A stretch of 64,000 bases of DNA from Commensalibacter oyaizuii (GTDB taxonomy: Bacteria > Pseudomonadota > Alphaproteobacteria > Acetobacterales > Acetobacteraceae): NCBI RefSeq assembly GCF_029953265.1, contig NZ_JASBAO010000001.1, positions 2,280,619 to 2,344,618 of the forward strand, written 5' to 3'. Positions 56,400 through 64,000 of the stretch are shown piece after piece. A model generated the notes under the pieces. The model was not told the DNA's origin. It did not search any database and saw only the letters and a list, made by a program, of their open reading frames with translations. Position 1 is the first letter of the stretch, and every line of letters begins with the position of its first letter. The position numbers were made by a program, and so were the translations under genes.

Positions 56400-56741
56400 A
56401 TGGATAAAAAAAATAATCATCATCTTGGTGAACCCTATGAATACGAATTACCTGGGGAGCCATTAAACCCTTCTGATGAGCCTCTAGGTAAAAGTTTCTT
56501 TACACATCCCTCGGTCGTTCCTGACGGTGTCAAACCCTACGACCCTCACGGACCTGTGCTGGGATTTCAGCAGCTTAAATATTGGTTTTTGGCCTGTGCG
56601 GTCATGATTATATTTGGATTGGTTTTCGAGTTTGGATTATTGGGCAAAGAGGGTAAAGAGGGACCTTTATGCCAATATTTACCAAAGAATAAGGTATGTT
56701 ATTATTTGGCGGGGCCCCCTCCATCGCCTTCCAAGCCTTAA
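56400..56741 (+). CDS. Small single-pass membrane protein
   Basis: 113 residues: a Pro/Glu/Asp-rich N-terminal half, one hydrophobic segment (YWFLACAVMIIFGLVFEFGLL, about 61-80) and a short tail with two Cys and a Pro-rich end. I recognise no family. Its stop overlaps the convergent mrp stop by a few bases. Confidence 0.6.
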   Translation: MDKKNNHHLGEPYEYELPGEPLNPSDEPLGKSFFTHPSVVPDGVKPYDPHGPVLGFQQLKYWFLACAVMIIFGLVFEFGLLGKEGKEGPLCQYLPKNKVCYYLAGPPPSPSKP

Positions 56742-57952
56742 TAATCTAAAGATTGCTCTTGGTTTTTCTTTGCGCGTATACTCGTTAAACGTTTGATGGC
56801 GGGTAATAGTAGTTGCCCAATATCTTGGTATGCTTTTGCGGCTTCACAATCTGGGTCTTTGGAAACTATTGGTATTCCTTCATCGGCGCCACTACGAATG
56901 GCGGGAATTAATGGGATTTCACCAAGAAATGGGAAGCCTAAACTATTTGCTTCTGCTTTGGCACCACCTTCACCAAAGATGTAAGTTTTTTCATGGCAAC
57001 AAGGACATGAGAAATAGGACATATTCTCGATCAGTCCCAAGATAGGAGTCTTAGATTTTTGGAACATCGAAATACCGCGCCTTGCATCTAACAAAGCAAC
57101 ATCTTGTGGGGTGGAAACAATAATAGCCCCATCAATTTGCACGGTCTGGGTTAAGGTTAGTTGCACGTCACCGGTTCCGGGTGGGGTATCAATCAGTAAA
57201 ATATCTAATTCTCCCCACTCTACATCGGAAAGCAACTGCTTTACAGCCCCCATTACCATTGGGCCACGCCATATCATGGCTTGTTCCTGGCTGACTAGCA
57301 TTCCTATTGACATAGCAGAAATTCCCCATGCCGTCATGGGTTGTAATTTGTGCTGGATGACTTCGACTTTACCTTCTAAACCCAACATATGGGGAACAGA
57401 GGGGCCATAAATATCAGCATCCATCAAGCCAACTTTTAATCCCATATTTGCTAAAGTAACCGCAAGATTAATTGCTGTTGATGATTTGCCTACCCCACCT
57501 TTGCCAGATGCAATAGCGACAATACAACCAATGGACTTTAAAGCCTCGATGGGGCCACTTGGCTTAGCATGGGCACCATGTTTGTGTCCATGCTTGTGAT
57601 TGTGTTCTTCCGATGCGGTTCTTTTGACGGTGGTTGTATTGTTGGGGGCTTGACGTGGTGGAAATACCAAGCGTTTGGAAGATGCATTACCAGAATTTAA
57701 AAAAACGCGGGCTTGAACAATGCCTTCTATATTTTGTAGTTTTTGCTCAAGTTGGGCTCTTAGTGGTTCCACAGTTTCAGGGTTAATATCCGTAACTTTT
57801 AAAGTGATATGAACTCTATTATCTTGAATGGTCAGGGTTTCAATTATATTTGTATCTAACAAAAGTGTGTCAGGCGACCAGGGTAGGGTGATTTCTGATA
57901 ATGCCTGTTTGATGGTTTGTTGATTAATTGAAATTAGATTATTCATAGACAT
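56738..57952 (-). CDS. mrp: Mrp/ApbC iron-sulfur cluster carrier ATPase
   Basis: Mrp carries and inserts Fe-S clusters. From the ATG at 57952 it has 404 residues. An N-terminal MIP18-like domain is followed by a His-rich linker (HNHKHGHKHGAH). The ATPase domain has the deviant P-loop GKGGVGKSS and MDADIYGPS, and the cluster-binding CPCC motif is in YFSCPCC. Two ATGs, at 57952 and 57946, are both possible. The frame is open to 58075, which would add an unlikely basic extension. It stands alone. Confidence 0.94.
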   Translation of the reverse strand: MSMNNLISINQQTIKQALSEITLPWSPDTLLLDTNIIETLTIQDNRVHITLKVTDINPETVEPLRAQLEQKLQNIEGIVQARVFLNSGNASSKRLVFPPRQAPNNTTTVKRTASEEHNHKHGHKHGAHAKPSGPIEALKSIGCIVAIASGKGGVGKSSTAINLAVTLANMGLKVGLMDADIYGPSVPHMLGLEGKVEVIQHKLQPMTAWGISAMSIGMLVSQEQAMIWRGPMVMGAVKQLLSDVEWGELDILLIDTPPGTGDVQLTLTQTVQIDGAIIVSTPQDVALLDARRGISMFQKSKTPILGLIENMSYFSCPCCHEKTYIFGEGGAKAEANSLGFPFLGEIPLIPAIRSGADEGIPIVSKDPDCEAAKAYQDIGQLLLPAIKRLTSIRAKKNQEQSLDY

Positions 57953-58108
57953 ACTTTCTGGAAACAAGAACTGAAAATGGTGTTGTAATGAAGATTGAAA
58001 AGACAGTATATAACAGTTTTTATAAAGCTTTTTTATCTTTATTTTGTTTTTCCTTTTTAAAGTTAATCGCATCATATTTTAATTGCAATATTATAAAGGG
58101 TTAGGGCA

Positions 58109-59230
58109 CTGTCTATTCAAACAACAAAACCAGGAAGAGACCATCGTATTGATGCCTTACGAGGGTTGGCTTTGATTATGATGTATGTCGATCATATTCC
58201 CGAAGATCTATTAAATCGTTTTACCATGCGTAATATAGGGTTTGCCGATGCAGCAGAAGTTTTTGTTTTATTGGCAGGATATGCTTCGTGGTTAGCTTAT
58301 GGCCGTCGTGTTCCCAAAGATGGCTTTTGGGGGGCATGTCGTAAAATTTTAAGTAGATGTTGGAAAATCTATTTATTCCAGATGGGTTTGGTGTTGATCA
58401 GTTTGTTTAGTATTTATCAATGGCGTCGACTTTGGGTTTTACCTGTCGATTTTCTTGAACCAGAACTAGCCCATGGTTACAGTATTATTCGTATGGTATG
58501 GCGGTTATTGTTGCTAGATGCCCTGCCGAGCAATTTGAATATTTTACCGCTTTATATTATTTTGCTATTTTTATTTCCGTTTATATATCTGTTAATGAAA
58601 TATAAATGGTGGTTACCCTTATTGCTGAGCTTTTTATTATGGCTTGGGGTTAATATTGATCCATGGTTTAACTTTCCAAATTGGTTGGATCCTGATGGTT
58701 GGTTTTTCAATCCACTCGCATGGCAGTTTTTATTTACGATTGGTATTTATGGGGCCATTTTGGCCGGAAAATATCAGGGGAATATGCCCTCTATCCCATG
58801 GTTAAAATGGGGGTGTATTATTTATTTGCTGTTTTCTTTTTTTGAAGCATTCCCATGGCAATATTGGGGGTTACCTGATTTACGATTTTTGCATGTGTCT
58901 GTTCCAGCCAAAGCATATCTATCTCCCTTGCGATTGTTGGATGTTGTGGCAATTTTTTACTTAGTGCAATCTTCTCAATGGACCAAAGGTTTTTCAGAAG
59001 GGAAACTAGGACAAATCTTGGCATTGTATGGACGTCACTCATTAGAGGTATTTTCTTTAAGTACTGTTTTTGATTTGTGGGGACGTCTAATGTTTGCCAG
59101 TTGGGGGGAGAGTTGGTGGTTACAAATTGGTGTTAATTGTGTTGGCGTATCGGTTTTGTATGTTCTAGCTTCCTACTTGGATAAAAAACGTGCAAGAATT
59201 CGGGCAATGCAAAAAGCCAAAACACCATAA
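58109..59230 (+). CDS. opgC: OpgC-like acyltransferase membrane protein, unusual start
   Basis: A polytopic protein of the OpgC family, which adds succinyl groups to osmoregulated periplasmic glucans. The family start GRDHRIDALRGLALIMMYVDHIP and FADAAEVFVLLAGYASWLAYGRR are plain. That start needs coding DNA upstream of the TTG at 58166. The frame is open only back to 58097 and offers no ATG, GTG or TTG there, so the CTG at 58109 (AGGG upstream) or a similar rare codon must serve. About ten membrane segments follow. No glucan synthase genes are near. The symbol is by family. Confidence 0.8.
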   Translation: MSIQTTKPGRDHRIDALRGLALIMMYVDHIPEDLLNRFTMRNIGFADAAEVFVLLAGYASWLAYGRRVPKDGFWGACRKILSRCWKIYLFQMGLVLISLFSIYQWRRLWVLPVDFLEPELAHGYSIIRMVWRLLLLDALPSNLNILPLYIILLFLFPFIYLLMKYKWWLPLLLSFLLWLGVNIDPWFNFPNWLDPDGWFFNPLAWQFLFTIGIYGAILAGKYQGNMPSIPWLKWGCIIYLLFSFFEAFPWQYWGLPDLRFLHVSVPAKAYLSPLRLLDVVAIFYLVQSSQWTKGFSEGKLGQILALYGRHSLEVFSLSTVFDLWGRLMFASWGESWWLQIGVNCVGVSVLYVLASYLDKKRARIRAMQKAKTP

Positions 59231-59425
59231 AAAGAAATAAAAATATGATTATTTTGGAAATGATGTAAAGATAAACCCAAATATTGAGAAATAGCCCTCA
59301 AATGATATATATAATGAGGGGTAAGAGGTACAAACTTTTATTATACAATTTGGTTTGAAAATCATCTTATGTGGGATAAACAAGATACTTTGACCAAGGT
59401 GAAGTCAGTAAAGCGGGAAATAAAA

Positions 59426-61012
59426 ATGCTTAAAAAGCTAAAGATTAAGGCATCTGCAGGGTTGTGTATGATAGTGGTTGGAACAACCTGTTTATTTCCT
59501 GTATCTAGGGTGAAGGCACAATCCTCTGTTATATCTTGGCCTTTTTTGATTAGCCATGCTTTTGAGAAAGGTCAATGTAACCGGGTCCCAGAAAGTTTTT
59601 CCGATTTAGCAGATAAATTATTACCCACAGTTGTTAATATTTCGACAAGTAAAGTCTTAAAACCAGGGCAACGTACGGACGAAGATGAAGATGATGATGA
59701 AGATTCCGATGTTGGGGCTAATTCTGATCCAGACTCTCCATTTGAAAAGTTTTTTCGGGATTATATGAATAAACGGGGCATTCCCGATGATGGTTCAAAT
59801 AATTTACAGGCATTAGGTTCTGGTTTTGTTGTCGATCCAGCAGGATGGATTGTTACAAACTATCATGTGATTAAAGATGCTGATCAAATAACAGTAACGT
59901 TGCAAAATAATCGTGTGCTTAAAGCAACTTTACATGGATATGATGAACGTACTGATTTGGCATTATTGAAAGTCAACTCAAAAACACCTTTGGTTCCAAC
60001 CCATTTTGGTGATAGTGACCAATCCAAAGTTGGGGATTGGGTGTTGGCAATTGGCAATCCTTATGGGTTATCAGGGTCGGTGACCTCTGGAATTATATCA
60101 TCGCGTGGGCGCGATATCGAGCAGGGGCCTTATGATGATTTTATACAAACCGATGCACCTATCAATAAGGGAAATTCAGGCGGTCCTTTGTTTAATATGA
60201 AGGGTGAAGTTATTGGGATTAATACAGCGATTTTCTCCCCCTCTGGTGGATCTATTGGTATTGCATTTGCCATTCCATCAAATGAAGCCAAAGGAATTAT
60301 TGAACAATTACGTCATTCTGGAAAAGTTGCCAGAGGGTGGGTTGGCGTTCGAATTCAAGAAATTACGGAAAGTATTGCCGACAGTTTAAATATCCAACCT
60401 TTTCAAGGGGCGTTGGTTGTTAAAGTCGAGCCTGATGGCCCAGCGGCAAAGGCAGGATTAAAACCAGGGGATGTAATTCAGACATTAAATGGAAGTGTGA
60501 TTACTGCACATACTATGCCCCGTTTGATTGCGCAAATGACAGCGGGCCAAACCGCAATTATGAGGGTTTTAAGGCAAGGAAAAGAGGTTCGCCTAACACT
60601 GACAGTTGGGAATTTGGTCGAAGATAATGGGATGGTTCCTGATACCCACAGTAAAGAAACGGTTGAGAAAGTTAAGACCTTTATTTTGTCTGATTTGGGT
60701 TTAACAGTCAGTAATATAACAGATTTGTTAAGACAAAAATATAATTTATCTGAAAAGCAACAAGGTGTGGTAATCGTTGGGATCGGAAGCCATAAAGGTA
60801 AGAATATTAAAGGGATCAAAGTAGGGGATGTTATTGTTGGTACCAGCAATAAAAATATTACTCAAGTGAAAGCATTACAAGAGGATATTTTGGCCTTTAA
60901 GAAAGAAAATATGAAATTAACGCAAAAAAAGACGTTTATGCTGCTTTTGGTACAAAGTGGTGATAGCATGCATTGGGTAGCAGTCCCTTTAATAAATAAA
61001 GGAAAAAAGTAA
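59426..61012 (+). CDS. degP: HtrA/DegP-type periplasmic serine protease
   Basis: A Do-like protease and chaperone of the cell envelope. From the ATG at 59426 it has 528 residues: signal peptide (ASAGLCMIVVGTTCLF), an acidic run (DEDEDDDEDSD) before the protease, catalytic triad His147, Asp177 and Ser251 in GNSGGP, then two PDZ domains (GWVGVRIQEI; SEKQQGVVIVG). The acidic stretch in the LA-type loop is notable but occurs in related enzymes. The open frame begins at 59369, but without a signal-peptide start. FUSC follows 50 bp later. Confidence 0.93.
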   Translation: MLKKLKIKASAGLCMIVVGTTCLFPVSRVKAQSSVISWPFLISHAFEKGQCNRVPESFSDLADKLLPTVVNISTSKVLKPGQRTDEDEDDDEDSDVGANSDPDSPFEKFFRDYMNKRGIPDDGSNNLQALGSGFVVDPAGWIVTNYHVIKDADQITVTLQNNRVLKATLHGYDERTDLALLKVNSKTPLVPTHFGDSDQSKVGDWVLAIGNPYGLSGSVTSGIISSRGRDIEQGPYDDFIQTDAPINKGNSGGPLFNMKGEVIGINTAIFSPSGGSIGIAFAIPSNEAKGIIEQLRHSGKVARGWVGVRIQEITESIADSLNIQPFQGALVVKVEPDGPAAKAGLKPGDVIQTLNGSVITAHTMPRLIAQMTAGQTAIMRVLRQGKEVRLTLTVGNLVEDNGMVPDTHSKETVEKVKTFILSDLGLTVSNITDLLRQKYNLSEKQQGVVIVGIGSHKGKNIKGIKVGDVIVGTSNKNITQVKALQEDILAFKKENMKLTQKKTFMLLLVQSGDSMHWVAVPLINKGKK

Positions 61013-61064
61013 TTATCAACTCGATGATAGATAGTATTAATGAATTGTGAATATTTTAAAATAA

Positions 61065-62102
61065 ATGATATATAGCCTGAAAAAGCAGGAAATATACTCT
61101 GCGGTACAGCAGAGTTTACGGTTATTGTTATCCATTGCTTTGTCCAGTTTAATAGCCCACTTGTGTAAATTGCACGAACCCTATTGGGCGTTAATTACAT
61201 CGGTTATCGTAACCCAAACCCGTATTGTTCAAACTTTGCAAACCAGTCGGGACCAAATTGTTGGTTCTTTGATTGGAGGGGCAGCAGGACTGATTGCAAT
61301 TGCACTGCAAGAATATTTTATGTGGCCGTCTTTGGTTGTTTTCACCATTGTTATTATTCCTATGGTGGCATTGGTTTCATGGCGCCCCTCAATGCGTCTT
61401 GGCGTTGTTACTTTGGCTGTGGTATTTTTATTTCCGTCCCCTGGTGGTCCATTTGAACGCCCTTTTGATCGTATGTTTGCAATTGTCGTTGGGGTTATTG
61501 CCTCTTTGATTGCCAGTTATTGTATTTTACGCCCCCAAGCCAGATGCAGCGCATTTCTTCATGCCAGTGCAGCTTTTGATAAATTGCATATTTTATTACA
61601 CTCTGTCCTGACCTCTAAAATTGTATGGGAGGAGGTTGAGGTTATGAATGATCAATTAACCTCAGAATTACGCGATTTGGCCAGCGAGATTGCAGAGGCA
61701 AGAAAAGAACACCCTAATTATACCCTAGAGCATTCCGATCCAACATTAGTAAAAGTTTTTCCTATTTTACGACGTCTGCAAAGTGACAGCATCTTCATTG
61801 CTCGTGCTATGGACGAATATCATCAAAAACTGCCCAAAGAAACAGAAGAGGTCTTAAAGACAGCTTTGGACCAGATTTTTGGAGTTTTCATTAAACTATG
61901 TAATGAACAAGCAAATCATAAAGAGCCCTTTTTTTGTTCAAAAACAAGTATAGATTTTGAAGAAATGGTTGCGCCAATTTTAACTGAGGTAAAAAATAAT
62001 TGTCCACCAACCATTCAGTTTACCATAGAAGCCATATGTCATGATTTGGTGCGTGGACATGATGTTTTTATGTCATCTAAACAACAACGAGCGTCGTCTT
62101 AA
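61065..62102 (+). CDS. FUSC-family membrane protein
   Basis: 345 residues of the FUSC type, related to aromatic acid and fusaric acid exporters. YWALITSVIVTQTRIVQTLQTSRDQIVGSLIGG and the SWRPSMRLGVVTLAVVFLF segment are typical. Six membrane segments lie in the first 175 residues; the C-terminal half is a soluble helical domain. Its stop abuts that of the Trm112-like gene on the other strand. Confidence 0.85.
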   Translation: MIYSLKKQEIYSAVQQSLRLLLSIALSSLIAHLCKLHEPYWALITSVIVTQTRIVQTLQTSRDQIVGSLIGGAAGLIAIALQEYFMWPSLVVFTIVIIPMVALVSWRPSMRLGVVTLAVVFLFPSPGGPFERPFDRMFAIVVGVIASLIASYCILRPQARCSAFLHASAAFDKLHILLHSVLTSKIVWEEVEVMNDQLTSELRDLASEIAEARKEHPNYTLEHSDPTLVKVFPILRRLQSDSIFIARAMDEYHQKLPKETEEVLKTALDQIFGVFIKLCNEQANHKEPFFCSKTSIDFEEMVAPILTEVKNNCPPTIQFTIEAICHDLVRGHDVFMSSKQQRASS

Positions 62103-62324
62103 CTAGACAGTGCCTTTTTTGAAACGTAGGACATCTTCCTCGCTTAATTGACGTGCTTCTTGTGCAATCATAATGGGTATACCTTCCTTAACAGGATAGG
62201 CCAGTGCAGCGTCACAGCTGATTAATTCATTGGCCTCGCGGTCATAAATTAATGGCCCCTTGGTTACAGGGCAAACCAGAACAGATAATAAACGTTGATC
62301 AATAGGGGCAGAAGAATTGGTCAT
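62103..62324 (-). CDS. Trm112/YcaR-like small zinc-ribbon protein
   Basis: About 73 residues. [42 protein letters not shown] matches the Trm112 (UPF0434) family. One Cys of the zinc pair (CPVTKGPL) and a second (SCDAA) are present, but the classical CxxC partners are reduced, as usual in bacterial copies. The ATG at 62324 fits the family start; a TTG at 62360 is also open. It follows the thioredoxin-TPR gene on the minus strand. Confidence 0.88.
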   Translation of the reverse strand: MTNSSAPIDQRLLSVLVCPVTKGPLIYDREANELISCDAALAYPVKEGIPIMIAQEARQLSEEDVLRFKKGTV

Positions 62325-62387
62325 AATATATGATTCTTTGTTAAAGTGGGGTTGAAACAAGGCGATAAGTATATCGCCTTATTTATA

Positions 62388-63356
62388 TCACGAAAAGAGC
62401 AAGCTTGATAACCGTCTTCTTGTCCCAAGGGTTGCATCGTCATCCATACCCCAGGCTTCAAAAAAACGAAGTAATTGTTTTTTTGCTGCTTCTTCATTCC
62501 AGTTGCGATCTCGGCTAATAATCTCTAGTAACTGATCTGCTGCTTCTTGGCGTTTGCCTGCTGCGTTTAAGGCAGTTGCTAGATCGTATCGTGATTGATA
62601 ATCGTCGGGGTTGGCTTTGATCTTGCCTATATATAATTGTGCTTCGTTTTGGGCTTTTTGTCCTTCTAGTGCTAAATCTATAGCAGATCTGGCACCAATA
62701 ATTTCTGCATTCTCTTGTAAAGCTTCGGGGACTTGTTCCATAACGTCTTGGGCAGCTTCTGGACCAGAGTGGGCTAGTAATGCCCGAATCATTCCTGCCC
62801 ATGCTTCTGGTTTTTCTGGCTCTAGTTCAAGGGCTTGAGAGAAGACCCCCATAGCATCTTCATATTTTCCTTCACTAAGGAAGGTTTGTCCTTGTTCAAT
62901 AAAATCGGCACTGGGCATTGCACTGCCTGCTGTTTTGAGAACTTGATCGATGAATTTTTGGATGGCGCTTTCGGGTTGTGCGCCTTGGAATAAATCAACA
63001 ATTTGTCCTTGCCAAAAAGCCGCAACCAATGGAATGGATTGTATAGGTAAGCCAATTTGCATTAATTGTTGGGTTAGGGCTTGGTTGGCATCAATATCTA
63101 ATTTGGCAAGCTTAATACGCCCCTTGGTTGCCATTGCTACTTTTTCAAGAACAGGGGTCAGCTGTTTACAAGGGTTGCACCAACTTGCCCAAAAATCAAC
63201 CAAGACAGGGATTTTTTGGCTACTGTCTAGGACTTCTTGCATAAAATTATTTTGATTAACATCCATAATAATTGTTTGGTTTGCAGAAGATGAAGCAGCC
63301 ACACCATTTTCAGTTAATAATTGAGCAGGTGTAGATGAGGAATTAAGCGTCGTCAT
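62388..63356 (-). CDS. cnoX: Thioredoxin-TPR co-chaperone (CnoX/YbbN-like)
   Basis: 322 residues: a thioredoxin domain (residues 30-140) with VLVDFWASWCNPCK, the redox pair Cys60 and Cys63, then TPR-type helices (FLSEGKYEDAMGVFSQALELEPEKPEAW). CnoX proteins hold damaged substrates for refolding. The CNPC active site is redox-capable, unlike the SxxC form of E. coli. It forms a probable operon with the Trm112-like gene. Confidence 0.9.
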   Translation of the reverse strand: MTTLNSSSTPAQLLTENGVAASSSANQTIIMDVNQNNFMQEVLDSSQKIPVLVDFWASWCNPCKQLTPVLEKVAMATKGRIKLAKLDIDANQALTQQLMQIGLPIQSIPLVAAFWQGQIVDLFQGAQPESAIQKFIDQVLKTAGSAMPSADFIEQGQTFLSEGKYEDAMGVFSQALELEPEKPEAWAGMIRALLAHSGPEAAQDVMEQVPEALQENAEIIGARSAIDLALEGQKAQNEAQLYIGKIKANPDDYQSRYDLATALNAAGKRQEAADQLLEIISRDRNWNEEAAKKQLLRFFEAWGMDDDATLGTRRRLSSLLFS

Positions 63357-63509
63357 AGATTCATAAAGTCCTATGTAAAAAGGTTACTGTTTAAATGTAA
63401 AATGTTAATCATTATCTTGCATCAAAGTTATCGCAAATGACAATTTTTAAATAATATATTTTAATAATAGAAAGTTTTTTAGAAGGTAAAAATAAATTTT
63501 TATTTTCCC

Positions 63510-63643
63510 CTTGCGTTAAATCGAAAAATACCATAAAAGCATTTTACGTTCATGATGAGCGGGCGTAGCTCAGGGGTAGAGCACAACCTTGCCAAGGTTG
63601 GGGTCGTGGGTTCGAATCCCATCGCCCGCTCCAGATCGTTCTA
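63510..63643 (+). repeat. Direct repeat, copy 1 (tRNA-Gly with flanks)
   Basis: This 134-bp block, from CTTGCGTTAAATCG to GATCGTTCTA, is repeated exactly 357 bp later. It holds the upstream region and the whole tRNA-Gly. Confidence 0.93.
63559..63633 (+). tRNA. tRNA-Gly(GCC), copy 1
   Basis: 75 nt with an encoded CCA. Acceptor GCGGGCG/CGCCCGC, anticodon loop TTGCCAA with anticodon GCC, T-arm GTGGG-TTCGAAT-CCCAT. It reads the GGC and GGU glycine codons. Confidence 0.98.
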
Positions 63644-63652
63644 CCGATCTGG
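63631..63652 (+). terminator. Hairpin at the 3' end of tRNA-Gly copy 1
   Basis: CCAGATCG (63631-63638), starting with the tRNA's own CCA, pairs perfectly with CGATCTGG (63645-63652). No U-run follows; it may be a processing or termination hairpin. Confidence 0.45.
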
Positions 63653-63866
63653 CATTGCTGGTATACAGTAAATATAATAATCTAATTTATTATTAATCAC
63701 TATATCTTTTGGGTGTCTTATATTTTATAAGTTACGCTTATTTGGATCCAATCATTTTTGAATGTTAATTATTGTTTTATCTTTTTGATATAATAGATTA
63801 TTTTTAAATCATGCCAAACTAATCTACATTTTTATTATGAATTCGTTTTATTTTTGATATTTTTCT

Positions 63867-64000
63867 CTTGCGTTAAATCGAAAAATACCATAAAAGCATT
63901 TTACGTTCATGATGAGCGGGCGTAGCTCAGGGGTAGAGCACAACCTTGCCAAGGTTGGGGTCGTGGGTTCGAATCCCATCGCCCGCTCCAGATCGTTCTA
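63867..64000 (+). repeat. Direct repeat, copy 2 (runs to the window edge)
   Basis: Identical to 63510-63643 over the visible length. It is cut by the window end, so more copies may follow. Confidence 0.92.
63916..63990 (+). tRNA. tRNA-Gly(GCC), copy 2
   Basis: Identical to copy 1, with its own copy of the upstream flank. Each copy therefore probably has its own promoter. Confidence 0.98.

Overview
The window looks like the chromosome of an AT-rich alphaproteobacterium. Support comes from a circularly permuted two-piece tmRNA gene whose tag reads ANDNFEAHAVAA, an alphaproteobacterial SspB, ThyX in place of ThyA as the thymidylate synthase seen here, MlaA/MlaC, and an OprD porin beside a DUF1624 acyltransferase. 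Gene content together with low GC points to an acetic acid bacterium of the Commensalibacter type. That genus-level guess is inference, not proof.

Layout. 1-5012 (minus strand): ethanolamine use (eutB, cut by the window edge, and its permease), a FucP-type sugar transporter with an unusually large loop, and bluB, which makes the lower ligand of the B12 that EutB needs. 5091-10846 (minus): mlaC-mlaA lipid transport, djlA, queG overlapping a ribbon-helix-helix gene, a degenerate SDR and a lipoprotein. 11033-20850: a YhcH protein, NADH dehydrogenase 2, an OprD porin with an acyltransferase, metE diverging from metR with a clear MetR box, a choloylglycine-hydrolase-family enzyme and a DUF2938 protein. 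21137-29385: a TPR-DUF2971 gene cut by an in-frame stop, a MocR regulator, an alpha/beta hydrolase, pdxS-pdxT, and three unknown small genes. 29650-40246: tgt and queA, usually neighbours, are separated by about 7 kb of plus-strand accessory DNA. That insert holds a BcgI-like restriction-modification locus, an aldo/keto reductase and a tandem family of secreted four-cysteine proteins. 40285-49703: unknown genes, wrbA, sspB, ssrA, a three-gene family of membrane-anchored proteins, thyX and a 49-residue membrane protein. 49844-55024: an inositol-type operon (iolE, two Gfo/Idh/MocA dehydrogenases, an SDR) with a structured leader and a LacI regulator. 55109-64000: a nitroreductase, NADAR, mrp, opgC, degP, FUSC, a Trm112-like protein, a thioredoxin-TPR co-chaperone and two tandem tRNA-Gly(GCC) copies.

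The most unusual material is in 31.8-40.2 kb. The restriction-modification methylase frame carries an in-frame TAG. Its specificity frame has no normal start codon but lies exactly -1 to the methylase frame, at a G-GGA-AAG heptamer followed 6 nt later by a perfect 11-bp stem-loop. The specificity linker holds three perfect 24-bp repeats. Downstream, a family of secreted four-cysteine proteins has grown by tandem duplication and left decayed copies of the queA 3' end behind two of its members. Three accessory reading frames in the window carry isolated in-frame stops, so decay, not a working novelty, must be considered for each.
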